From: a bacterium
GTDB taxonomy: Bacteria > Bacillota > Clostridia > Christensenellales > Aristaeellaceae
Assembly (NCBI GenBank): GCA_029009515.1
Contig: JAQXJZ010000147.1
Location: forward strand, 1-40,684
Reading direction: 5' to 3'
Length of the DNA stretch: 40,684 nucleotides
The translations under genes and the position numbers were made by a program. Position 1 is the stretch's first letter. Each line of letters begins with the position of its first letter. A model generated the notes under the pieces. The model did not search any database. It had not been told where the DNA came from and was given only the letters and a program-made list of their open reading frames with translations. This document shows positions 15,242-22,874 of the stretch, piece after piece.

Positions 15242-16540
15242 ATGAAGAGCGTACCGGAATTTTTGAAAGAGATTGGCTTTATCCAGACCTGGGACGAAAT
15301 GAAGCCCGTGGAAGAAGCGTTTATTGACCATATGAAAAAAGGCATGAAGGGCGAGGAGAGCAGCCTGCCCATGCTGCCTGCCTACCTCACCGTGGATGCG
15401 CTGCCCGAGGACAGCCGCGACGTCATCGTGATGGACGCGGGCGGCACCAACCTGCGCGTGTCCCTCCTGCGCATCAAGCCCGGTGAAAAACCCGAAATCC
15501 TCGAGCACTACAAGCAGCCCGTGCCCGGCAAGCCCGGCCCCATTACGCCCGACCAGTTCTTTGAGGAGCTGGCCAAGGCTGTGCTGCCCGTGGCCGACAA
15601 GAGCGACCGCATCGGCTTCTGCTTCTCCTTCCCGTGCCGCATCCTGCCCAGCCTGGACGGCGAGATCCTCTACCTGGATAAGGAAGTGGACGTGCCCGGC
15701 ATCGAGGGCGCGCTGGTGGGCGAGGGCCTGAAGAAGGCGCTGGAAAAGCTGGGCGCGAAGCACGACCATCAGGTGGTCATCCTCAACGATACCGTGGCCG
15801 CCCTGCTGGGCGCGCTGGCCGAGCATTCCGCCAGCCACTACAGCGGCTACATCGGCATGATTCTGGGTACCGGCTTCAACTGCTGCTACTCCGAATATAA
15901 TGAAAAGATTCTCAAGGCCGACGCCATCAGCGGCAAGCCCGGCAGCAGCGTGATCAACATGGAAGCCGGCGCGTTCAATGCCTTCTTCCACACCGAGGCG
16001 GATGTGCTGCTGCGCGGCCGCGCTCAGGACCCTGAGCGCAACCTGCTGGAAAAGACCATGAGCGGCGAGTATCAGGGCCCGCTGATGGACTGCCTGATGG
16101 AAAGCGCCGCCGCGCACGGCTGCTTCAGCCCCGAGCTGACCGCGAAGGTTCAGGCCGGCCCGCTCGGCATCAGCGCTGTGGATATCAGCAAGTATCAGGC
16201 TGCGCCTGCCAAGCCCGGCAAGCTGCATGATCTGGCCCCCGAAGGCGAGGACGCCCAGACCGTGTACCAGCTGGTGGACGCCCTCATCGAGCGCGCGGCC
16301 ATGATGGCCGTGATGGTGCTCACCTCCATCATGCGCGAGACCGGCGCCGGCACCGATCCCCTCAAACCCGTGTGCGTGGCCATTGAAGGCACCACCTTCA
16401 TGAAGAACGACATCTTCCGCCAGAAGATCATGAGCCACCTCATCCAGTACACCCAGCGCACCCGCGGCTATCACTGCCGCGTGATGAACACCGACGAAGC
16501 CAATCTGGTGGGCAGCGCCGTGGCCGCCATGACCGTGTAA
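15242..16540 (+). CDS. Hexokinase, eukaryote-type family
   Basis: A 432-residue enzyme of the Hexokinase_1/Hexokinase_2 family rather than the bacterial ROK or GlkA glucokinases. Phosphate-1 motif DAGGTNLRV (65-73), sugar loop GFCFSFPCR (125-133) followed by LDKEVDVPGIEG as in yeast hexokinase, catalytic LNDTVAALLGA with Asp 183, phosphate-2 LGTGFNCCY (about 208-216) and INMEAGAF. It should phosphorylate glucose or related hexoses with ATP in the cytoplasm. It is co-transcribed with dapF, whose ATG is 13 bases after its stop. Length is close to single-domain fungal and protist enzymes (about 460). Confidence 0.92.
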   Translation: MKSVPEFLKEIGFIQTWDEMKPVEEAFIDHMKKGMKGEESSLPMLPAYLTVDALPEDSRDVIVMDAGGTNLRVSLLRIKPGEKPEILEHYKQPVPGKPGPITPDQFFEELAKAVLPVADKSDRIGFCFSFPCRILPSLDGEILYLDKEVDVPGIEGALVGEGLKKALEKLGAKHDHQVVILNDTVAALLGALAEHSASHYSGYIGMILGTGFNCCYSEYNEKILKADAISGKPGSSVINMEAGAFNAFFHTEADVLLRGRAQDPERNLLEKTMSGEYQGPLMDCLMESAAAHGCFSPELTAKVQAGPLGISAVDISKYQAAPAKPGKLHDLAPEGEDAQTVYQLVDALIERAAMMAVMVLTSIMRETGAGTDPLKPVCVAIEGTTFMKNDIFRQKIMSHLIQYTQRTRGYHCRVMNTDEANLVGSAVAAMTV

Positions 16541-16552
16541 GGAGGCGGACGG

Positions 16553-17392
16553 ATGCGCTTTACCAAAATGGAAGGCATCGGCAACGACTACGTGTACGTC
16601 AACGGCTTTGAGGAACATGTGGAGGATCCTGCGGCCATGGCGGTAAAGATGAGCCGCCAGCACTTCGGCTGCGGCGCGGATGGGCTGATCATGATCCTGC
16701 CCAGCGAGAAGGCCGACTTCTGCATGCAGATGTACAACAACGACGGCAGCTACAGCGAGATGTGCGGCAACGGCATCCGCTGCGTGGCCAAGTACTGCCA
16801 CGACCGCGGCCTGACCGACAAAACCGAGTTCACCATCGAATCGGGCGGGCAGATCAAGGTGATGCACCTCAATCTCGCGCCCGACGGCACCACCGAGAGC
16901 GTGCGCGTGGACATGGGCGTGCCGGAACTGGACGGCGAAAAGATCCCCAGCACGTCTGCGGGCTGCCCGGTGCTGCACCATCCGCTCACGGCCAACGGAA
17001 ACGCGTATGAGGCGGTGCTGGTGAATATGGGCAATCCCCATGCCGTGGTGTTTGTGGAGGATCCCGATACCGCGCCCGTCACCACCGACGGCCCTGTGAT
17101 GGAATGCGACGCCAGCTTTCCCAGGAAGGCGAACATCGAGTTTGTGCAGATCATCGACCGCACCCATGCCCGCATGCGCGTGTGGGAGCGCGGCACCGGA
17201 GAAACGCTGGCCTGCGGCACCGGCGCGTGCGCCGTGGCGGTGGCCTGCGCCCTCACCGGACGCTGTGAACGCAGCTGTGAAGTGACTTTGCCCGGCGGCA
17301 AGCTGCAGATTGAATGGAACGAACAGGACAACCATGTGTACATGACCGGCCCGGCTGCCTTCGTATACGACGGCGTATGGCTGCAAAAGTGA
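16553..17392 (+). CDS. dapF: Diaminopimelate epimerase
   Basis: A 279-residue PLP-independent epimerase converting LL- to meso-diaminopimelate for lysine and peptidoglycan synthesis. The two-fold repeated family has both catalytic Cys residues: MCGNGIRC (Cys 71) and ACGTGACA (Cys 221). MEGIGNDYVYV at the N-terminus and NPHAVVFVED in the middle are also typical. AAGGAGGCGG directly precedes the ATG. It is the second gene of the hexokinase operon. Confidence 0.97.
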   Translation: MRFTKMEGIGNDYVYVNGFEEHVEDPAAMAVKMSRQHFGCGADGLIMILPSEKADFCMQMYNNDGSYSEMCGNGIRCVAKYCHDRGLTDKTEFTIESGGQIKVMHLNLAPDGTTESVRVDMGVPELDGEKIPSTSAGCPVLHHPLTANGNAYEAVLVNMGNPHAVVFVEDPDTAPVTTDGPVMECDASFPRKANIEFVQIIDRTHARMRVWERGTGETLACGTGACAVAVACALTGRCERSCEVTLPGGKLQIEWNEQDNHVYMTGPAAFVYDGVWLQK

Positions 17393-17401
17393 AAAACCAT
17401 T

Positions 17402-17431
17402 CAGCGGCATGCATGAAAATGCATGCCGCTG
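17402..17431 (+). terminator. Strong stem-loop after dapF
   Basis: CAGCGGCATGCAT (17402-17414) pairs perfectly with 17419-17431 around a GAAA tetraloop. The T-tract is poor (CTGTGCTGT). The position after the last gene of the operon still favours a terminator. Confidence 0.6.
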
Positions 17432-17496
17432 CTGTGCTGTAAGACTGTAAAACATTTCAAAAACTAGTTCGCAAATTAAGTGTTTTTGTTTTGACC

Positions 17497-17525
17497 TTTA
17501 CAAGCTGTGGATTTGATGATATAAT
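17497..17525 (+). promoter_or_regulatory. Strong promoter of the LplB/YtcP-type importer operon
   Basis: TTTACA (17497-17502), 17 bases, TATAAT (17520-17525). The leader to the first ATG is about 110 bases. The surrounding sequence is AT-rich. Confidence 0.8.
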
Positions 17526-17642
17526 TCAGTTATTAAATTGTGAATCATGCATACAAATGCGCTTTCTGCAGAGATGAGGAGCGTTTGTTCCCTGTTTCGT
17601 TTGGCGGAAAGCTTGTAAGCAGAACAACCGGGAGGCGTAGGT

Positions 17643-18629
17643 ATGAATCAAGCTGCCAAACCCAACATTCCTGTCAAAAGGAAAAAGCGCTGGGCGACAC
17701 TGGACGATCTGCAGCTTCTGCTGCTGTCCCTTCCCACCACCATCTGGTATCTGCTGTTCAGCTATATACCGATGTTCGGTATCCTGATCGCCTTTAAGAA
17801 GTACAAGGTGAGGCCGGGCAAGGGCTTCCTGTGGAGCCTCATCCACAACAGCCCCTGGTGCGGACTGGACAACTTCAAGTTCCTGTTCTCCTCCAACACC
17901 AAAACCACCATCGCCATGTTCCGCAACACGATCTGCTACAACATCGTGTTCATCACCCTGGGCATTGTGATTCCCGTAACCCTGGCGGTGCTCATCTCCC
18001 ACCTGTACTCCAAGAAGCTGGCCAAGGTGTGCCAGACGGCCATCTTCCTGCCTCACTTTCTCAGCTGGGTTGTGGTTGGCTACTTCGTATACGCTTTCCT
18101 GGCCACCAAGGAAGGCCTGATCAACAACATCCTGATCAACCTGGGCTTCAGCCCCATGAAATGGTACCAGAAGGACGCCATCAACTACTGGCCGTTCATC
18201 CTCACATTCCTGAATGTGTGGAAGGGCGTGGGCTACAACATGATCGTCTACATGGCCTCCATTCAGGGCATTGACGGATCGCTGTATGAAGCGGCGGTCA
18301 TCGACGGCGCCAGCAAGCACCAGCAGACCAAGTACATCACGCTGCCGCTGCTCAAGCCCGTCATCATCATCATGTTCATCATGGCCGTCGGCCGCATCTT
18401 CAACTCCGATTTCGGCCTGTTCTACAAGACCACCCGCAACTCCACGTCCCTCTACAGCGCTTATGTGACGCTGGATGTGTACGTGTACAACTCCCTGTTC
18501 AACTCCACCATCCCCACCTACGGCTACGCCTCCGCTGCGGGCTTCCTGCAGTCTGCGCTGGGCTGTCTGACGCTGGTGACGGCCAACGCCATCGTGCGCA
18601 AGGTGGATAACGAGAACGCATTCTTCTGA
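17643..18629 (+). CDS. Carbohydrate ABC importer permease, LplB/MalF type
   Basis: A 328-residue inner permease with six or so helices after a basic N-terminus. The cytoplasmic EAA loop reads YEAAVIDGASKHQQTKYITLP (about 218-238). The family start DLQLLLLSLPTTIWYLLFSYIPMFGILIAFKKY is typical of B. subtilis LplB/YtcP-class proteins that import complex or uronic oligosaccharides. GGGAGG lies upstream of the ATG. It is followed by the partner permease and the binding protein. No ATPase gene is in the operon, so a shared MsmX-like ATPase elsewhere is expected. Confidence 0.92.
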   Translation: MNQAAKPNIPVKRKKRWATLDDLQLLLLSLPTTIWYLLFSYIPMFGILIAFKKYKVRPGKGFLWSLIHNSPWCGLDNFKFLFSSNTKTTIAMFRNTICYNIVFITLGIVIPVTLAVLISHLYSKKLAKVCQTAIFLPHFLSWVVVGYFVYAFLATKEGLINNILINLGFSPMKWYQKDAINYWPFILTFLNVWKGVGYNMIVYMASIQGIDGSLYEAAVIDGASKHQQTKYITLPLLKPVIIIMFIMAVGRIFNSDFGLFYKTTRNSTSLYSAYVTLDVYVYNSLFNSTIPTYGYASAAGFLQSALGCLTLVTANAIVRKVDNENAFF

Positions 18630-18647
18630 TGAAAGGAGGACACAACG

Positions 18648-19622
18648 ATGGCATTGTTCAAGAAAAAAGCTGCGGATGAATACAACGCGCTGGATGAAAA
18701 GAAAAATGCCTCCAACGTGAGCGACGGCATGCTGCGTTTCAACCGCATCAAGCCCGCCTCCAACGTGCTGTATTCGGCGCTGTTCATCCTGCTGGCGCTG
18801 GTGTGCGTGCTGCCTGTGCTGTTCGTCATCATCATTTCCTTCACGTCGGAAGCCTCCATCGGCCAGTACGGCTACAGTTTCTTCCCCCGTGAACTGTCCG
18901 TATCCTCCTACAAGTATGTGTGGAACATGAAGGACATCGTGGGCCGCTCCTTCCTCAACTCCATCGGCATCACGATTGTGGGCACCTGTCTGGGCGTCAT
19001 CCTGACCTCCACCATGGGCTATGCGCTGAGCCGCAAGACCTACAAGTTCCGCAGATTCTTCACCTATTACATCTTCATTCCCATGCTGTTCCACGGCGGC
19101 GTGCTTTCGTCCTACGTGGTCAACACCCAGATCCTGAACCTGAAGGATACCTACTGGATTCTGATCCTGCCGCTGGCGTGCTCCAGCTTCTACACCATCA
19201 TCATGCGCACGTTCTTCACCACCACCGTGCCCGATGAGATGATTGAATCCGGCAAGATCGACGGCGCCAGTCAGCTGCGCATCTTCGTGCAGCTGGTGCT
19301 GCCCATCTGTCTGCCCGCCATTGCCACCATCGCCCTGTTCCTGACCTTTGCGTACTGGAACGAGTGGTACCTGGCCAGCATCTACATCTCCGCCAACCGT
19401 GCGGATCTGTTCCCGCTGCAGTACGTGCTGGTAAGCATTGAAGAAAAGATCCAGTTCCTGCTCAACAACGCCGGCAACATCGGCGCGGATTCTCAGGATG
19501 TGCCCAGCGAAACCATGCGTATGGCCATCGTCGTCATCGCCGTTGTGCCCATCATGTTCTCCTACCCCTTCTTCCAGAAGTATTACATCTCCGGCCTCAC
19601 GGTCGGCGCGGTGAAGGGTTAA
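18648..19622 (+). CDS. Carbohydrate ABC importer permease, LplC/YtcP/MalG type
   Basis: A 324-residue partner permease. The EAA loop reads MIESGKIDGASQLRIFVQLVLP (about 200-221). The N-terminal 40 residues are hydrophilic and unusually long, then come six helices. The ending YISGLTVGAVKG is the standard C-terminus of the MalG/YtcP family. AAAGGAGG precedes the ATG, 18 bases after the first permease gene. It completes the membrane channel. Confidence 0.93.
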   Translation: MALFKKKAADEYNALDEKKNASNVSDGMLRFNRIKPASNVLYSALFILLALVCVLPVLFVIIISFTSEASIGQYGYSFFPRELSVSSYKYVWNMKDIVGRSFLNSIGITIVGTCLGVILTSTMGYALSRKTYKFRRFFTYYIFIPMLFHGGVLSSYVVNTQILNLKDTYWILILPLACSSFYTIIMRTFFTTTVPDEMIESGKIDGASQLRIFVQLVLPICLPAIATIALFLTFAYWNEWYLASIYISANRADLFPLQYVLVSIEEKIQFLLNNAGNIGADSQDVPSETMRMAIVVIAVVPIMFSYPFFQKYYISGLTVGAVKG

Positions 19623-19631
19623 CCATGGCTT

Positions 19632-19657
19632 AAGCGGCCGGTGCATCCGGGCCGTTT
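19632..19657 (+). other. Intercistronic stem-loop before the binding-protein gene
   Basis: AAGCGGCC (19632-19639) pairs with GGCCGTTT (19650-19657) with one G-T pair. The loop can add a GG/CC extension. An A-rich run and ACGGAGG follow. It may mark an mRNA processing site that lets the binding protein be made in excess. Confidence 0.45.
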
Positions 19658-19685
19658 GCAAAAAATAAAAACGGAGGTATCTTGT

Positions 19686-21152
19686 ATGAAGAAACTGCTT
19701 GCTTTCCTGCTGGCTGCCATGATGCTGATCTCCATGACCAGCTTCGCCGTAGCCGAAGAACCCGTCAAGCTGACCTGGTGGTGGTTCACCACTGGCGACG
19801 CTCCCATCGATTGGCCCGAAGTTGAGGCCAAGCTGAACGAGATCAGCGCTGAGAAGATCGGCGTGACCTGCGAATTCAAGTGGATGACCGCTGACCAGAT
19901 CATGCTGGCCACCCAGAGCGGCGAGTACTTCGACCTTGCCTTCACCTGCGGCTGGTACAACGACTACGCCACCAACCTGGCCAACGGCATGTGGATGGAC
20001 ATCGCTCCCCTGCTGGAGGAGTATGGCCAGGACATGATGAAGCTGATGCCCGATAACATCTGGGCCGGCGTGAAGCAGGGCGATGCCATCTACGGCGTGC
20101 CTCATGTCAAGGACTACGGTATCGAAGTGTTCTGGATTCTGGACACCGACTTCTTCGTTGACGAGCTCGGTCTGGATCCCACCAGCTACGAAGCCAAGCA
20201 CATCGGCTTCGAAGAGATGGGCGAATACATGGCCAAGTACGTGGAACTGCATCCCGGCGAAGTGCCGCTGAAGGTGAACAAGGGCGGCGTGACCAGTTGG
20301 ATGAACGGTCTGGCTGACTGGATTTCCATGGAATACTGGCTGGGCCTGGATTGGGAAGAGAAGGGCACCGAGGAAGAACTGACCGTGAAGTCCGCTCTGG
20401 ACATCCCCAAGTTCTACCATGTGCTGGAAGTGCTGCATGACTGGTACGAGAAGGGCTACATCAATGCTGACGCCGCCGTCACCGAGTCCATGCCCCGCTC
20501 CATCGCTGGCGTTGTGCAGTCCGGTCAGGGCTGGTTCGGCGCTGAGACTGTTTGGGCCAACGCCAAGCAGAAGGCTTGCTTCATCTCCCGTTACGACGGT
20601 CCCTATCTGACCACCGACGGTCTGCTCGGCTCCGTGACCGCTGTGAGCAGCTACTCCGAGCATCCCGTTGAGGCTGTCAAGCTGGTCAACCTGATGAACT
20701 CCGACGAAGAGTACCGCACCATCGCCCGTTACGGCATCGAAGGCAAGCACTACGAAGTGGTCGAGCCCGGCATCGTGAAGCGCACTGACCTGGGCAACAC
20801 CAACATGTCTCTGGCCGCTTACACTCAGGGCTCCTACGCTCTGGGCCCGGTCGAAGCTTCCGCTTTCGAGTCCGTTCCCGCCAATCCCCATCAGTGGACC
20901 GAGCTGGTTGAGCGCTACAGCGCCGAGGCCGTTGTGTCCTCCACCCTGGGCTTCACCTTCGACATCACCCCCGTGGCCGATCAGTGCCTGGCGATGAAGA
21001 ACGTGTGGGAGCAGTACATCTACGAAATGCAGACTGGTACCTCTGATCCCGCCGTGGTCGTTCCCGAGCTGAAGGCCGAACTCGAGGCCGTCGGTCTGAA
21101 CGAAGTGCTGGCTGAGGCTCAGGCCCAGCTGAACGCCTTCATGGGCAAGTAA
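19686..21152 (+). CDS. Extracellular solute-binding protein, LplA/DUF3502-type
   Basis: A 488-residue carbohydrate-binding protein. I take the ATG at 19686, preceded by ACGGAGG, because it starts a clean signal peptide MKKLLAFLLAAMMLIS ending FAVAEE. There is no Cys in the signal region, so no lipid anchor. The mature protein has the family-1 binding-protein order, with a C-terminal DUF3502-like part (HQWTELVERYSAEAVV, then VPELKAELEAVGLNEVLAEAQAQLNAF). It is the third gene of the importer. The substrate is probably an oligosaccharide. The codon use is strongly biased, as expected of an abundant protein. Confidence 0.92.
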   Translation: MKKLLAFLLAAMMLISMTSFAVAEEPVKLTWWWFTTGDAPIDWPEVEAKLNEISAEKIGVTCEFKWMTADQIMLATQSGEYFDLAFTCGWYNDYATNLANGMWMDIAPLLEEYGQDMMKLMPDNIWAGVKQGDAIYGVPHVKDYGIEVFWILDTDFFVDELGLDPTSYEAKHIGFEEMGEYMAKYVELHPGEVPLKVNKGGVTSWMNGLADWISMEYWLGLDWEEKGTEEELTVKSALDIPKFYHVLEVLHDWYEKGYINADAAVTESMPRSIAGVVQSGQGWFGAETVWANAKQKACFISRYDGPYLTTDGLLGSVTAVSSYSEHPVEAVKLVNLMNSDEEYRTIARYGIEGKHYEVVEPGIVKRTDLGNTNMSLAAYTQGSYALGPVEASAFESVPANPHQWTELVERYSAEAVVSSTLGFTFDITPVADQCLAMKNVWEQYIYEMQTGTSDPAVVVPELKAELEAVGLNEVLAEAQAQLNAFMGK

Positions 21153-21160
21153 GATCTGCT

Positions 21161-21206
21161 GAAAACAAATGTTTTCGGGGCTGCCGCAAATTGCGGCAGC
21201 CCTTTT
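21161..21206 (+). terminator. Terminator of the carbohydrate importer operon
   Basis: A small hairpin GAAAAC-AAAT-GTTTTC (21161-21176) is followed by GGGCTGCCGC (21178-21187) pairing with GCGGCAGCCC (21193-21202) and then TTTT. Confidence 0.92.
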
Positions 21207-21224
21207 CCTATACCAGCGGGATGG

Positions 21225-21254
21225 TTGACTTTGCCGCCTTCTGTCCAGTATAAT
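21225..21254 (+). promoter_or_regulatory. Promoter of the YybS-like/rplI/dnaB operon
   Basis: TTGACT (21225-21230), 18 bases, TATAAT (21249-21254). It follows the importer terminator at once. The TTG inside the -35 box cannot be the gene's start. Confidence 0.8.
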
Positions 21255-21290
21255 GAAAGGTACTCTGCAGGCAGGAGGGAGGCGGCGGAT

Positions 21291-22367
21291 TTGCAGCAGG
21301 TGGTTCTCAAGCCCGGGCGCGCGGAATGGAAGGCGCTGTCCATTGGACTGATCGTGCTGTGCGCCGTCATGATGCTTCTGCCGCCCCTGTGCGTGGTGCT
21401 GGCGCTGGCGCTTCCGCTGCTCATCTGTCCGCTGGTGGGGCAGAAGCAGGAGCCTGCGGCGTACATCGCCGCGTGCGTTCCCACGGCGTCCTCGCTGCTG
21501 GCAGGATATGATCCGCTGTATGCGGTGAGCCTGCTGCTCATTCCTGCGCTGCCGCTGCTGCTGCGCAAGACGCTGCCGGCCCAAAAATCCGCCGGCATGG
21601 ACGGCATGCTGTGGTATGTGGGCGCTGTGGCGCTGGCGCTGACCGCAGTGGTGTGCAGCGCTACGTATGTGCTGGGCGGCCCTTTGTGGAAAAGCATTTC
21701 AGCGCTGACGGTTGATTTCATCGGCCAGCATAAACGCGCCGAGCAGATTCTGCTGCAGGCGGCTTCCTCCGGGCTGGTGCGCATGCCTGAAGGATATCAG
21801 CAGAGCGATGGCCTGCTCGGGCTGGCCATGGGCGCGGCGCACAAGCAGCAGATGCTCATGTCCCTGCGCCTGACGCTGGAAACCATGCTGTACAGTCAGC
21901 TGGCAGGTATGTTTGTGCAGGCCTGTCTGCTGGTGGGCGTGTTTACGCACCTGCGCGTTCTGCGCTTTCGCGGCGCGGTGCTGGTGGTGCAGACCATTAC
22001 GCCCAGCGAGCGCAAAACCACGGTGGCGGTTCCGCCCGGTTTCCGTCTGCTCACGCTGCCGCCGCGCACGCGTCAGCTGATGGCCGTGCTGGCCGTGGCT
22101 GCGCTGATGCTGCTGGGCACGCCCGGCACCTATGCGCAGACCGTTGGTCAGCTGTGCTTTGCGCTGGTGGAGCAGGTATTCACCCTCATCGGCGCGGCGG
22201 TGATGATCCACGTCTTCTGCCGCAATGATCCCGACCGCAAAACAGCCTGCGGCGCCCTTGCCGCCCTGGCCTATGTGGCTGCGCCGTTTGCGCTGTTTAT
22301 CATTGGCGTGATGGATCAGTTTCTTCATTTCCGTTCCAACCACTCCGGGAAACCGGAGAATCCATAA
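21291..22367 (+). CDS. YybS-like (DUF2232) polytopic membrane protein
   Basis: About 358 residues with some eight hydrophobic segments. The start is uncertain: TTG at 21291 (after GGGAGG, 8 bases) or GTG at 21300, both downstream of the predicted transcription start near 21261. The frame stays open upstream into the promoter, which is not coding. The position directly before rplI and dnaB matches yybS in Bacillota, but gdpP, usually between yybS and rplI, is absent. The C-terminal helices and the charged tail FRSNHSGKPENP are visible. Function is unknown; the family name rests mostly on context and topology. Confidence 0.65.
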   Translation: MQQVVLKPGRAEWKALSIGLIVLCAVMMLLPPLCVVLALALPLLICPLVGQKQEPAAYIAACVPTASSLLAGYDPLYAVSLLLIPALPLLLRKTLPAQKSAGMDGMLWYVGAVALALTAVVCSATYVLGGPLWKSISALTVDFIGQHKRAEQILLQAASSGLVRMPEGYQQSDGLLGLAMGAAHKQQMLMSLRLTLETMLYSQLAGMFVQACLLVGVFTHLRVLRFRGAVLVVQTITPSERKTTVAVPPGFRLLTLPPRTRQLMAVLAVAALMLLGTPGTYAQTVGQLCFALVEQVFTLIGAAVMIHVFCRNDPDRKTACGALAALAYVAAPFALFIIGVMDQFLHFRSNHSGKPENP

Positions 22368-22391
22368 AGCAATTTTAAGGAGGCAACAAAC

Positions 22392-22844
22392 ATGAAAGTC
22401 ATCCTGCTGTGCGACGTCAAGGCCATCAATGGTAAGAAGGACGATATCGTCAACGTGTCCGACGGCTACGCCCGCAACTTCCTCTTCCCCCGCAAGTGGG
22501 CCATGGAAGCCACGCCCGGCGCTGTGAAGGAAATTGAGCGCAAGCGCGCCAACGAAGCCCGTCTGGAGAAGGAACGCCACGACGCCGCTGAGAAGGTGGC
22601 CGGCGAGCTCAAGGGCAAGGTGGTTACCCTCAAGGTCAAGTGCGGCGGCCAGGGCCGTCTGTACGGCAGCATCACCGGTCAGGAGATCGCGGATGCGCTC
22701 AAGGAGCAGCATGGCGTGGAAGTGGACAAGCGCAAGATCACCTGCGACAAGGTGAGCCAGGTGGGCGATTACGAGATTGCCGTGGGCCTGTACACCGGCG
22801 TGAAGGCCACCATGAAGCTGCATGTGGAAGCGCTGACCAAGTAA
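22392..22844 (+). CDS. rplI: Ribosomal protein bL9
   Basis: A 150-residue protein of the large subunit. The N-terminal domain has [21 protein letters not shown] and [15 protein letters not shown] (the bL9 signature). A long charged helix (about 50-75) links to the C-terminal domain with [24 protein letters not shown] precedes the ATG. It lies between the YybS-like gene and dnaB, the usual Bacillota order. Confidence 0.98.
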   Translation: MKVILLCDVKAINGKKDDIVNVSDGYARNFLFPRKWAMEATPGAVKEIERKRANEARLEKERHDAAEKVAGELKGKVVTLKVKCGGQGRLYGSITGQEIADALKEQHGVEVDKRKITCDKVSQVGDYEIAVGLYTGVKATMKLHVEALTK

Positions 22845-22874
22845 GCATTTCATCAGACGAAGGAGGGGAGCCGC

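Noticed and set aside
21225-21290. Upstream TTG start for the YybS-like gene at 21225
   Set aside because: That TTG lies in the -35 box of a good promoter; the transcript begins about 35 bases later.
17526-21584. Very long open frame on the minus strand across the carbohydrate importer genes
   Set aside because: It is antisense to three clear genes, has His/Gln/Gly-rich composition with no recognisable domain, and follows from GC-rich codon use of the true genes. Similar antisense frames at 35847-39359, 15191-17455 and 21699-24305 were rejected for the same reason.
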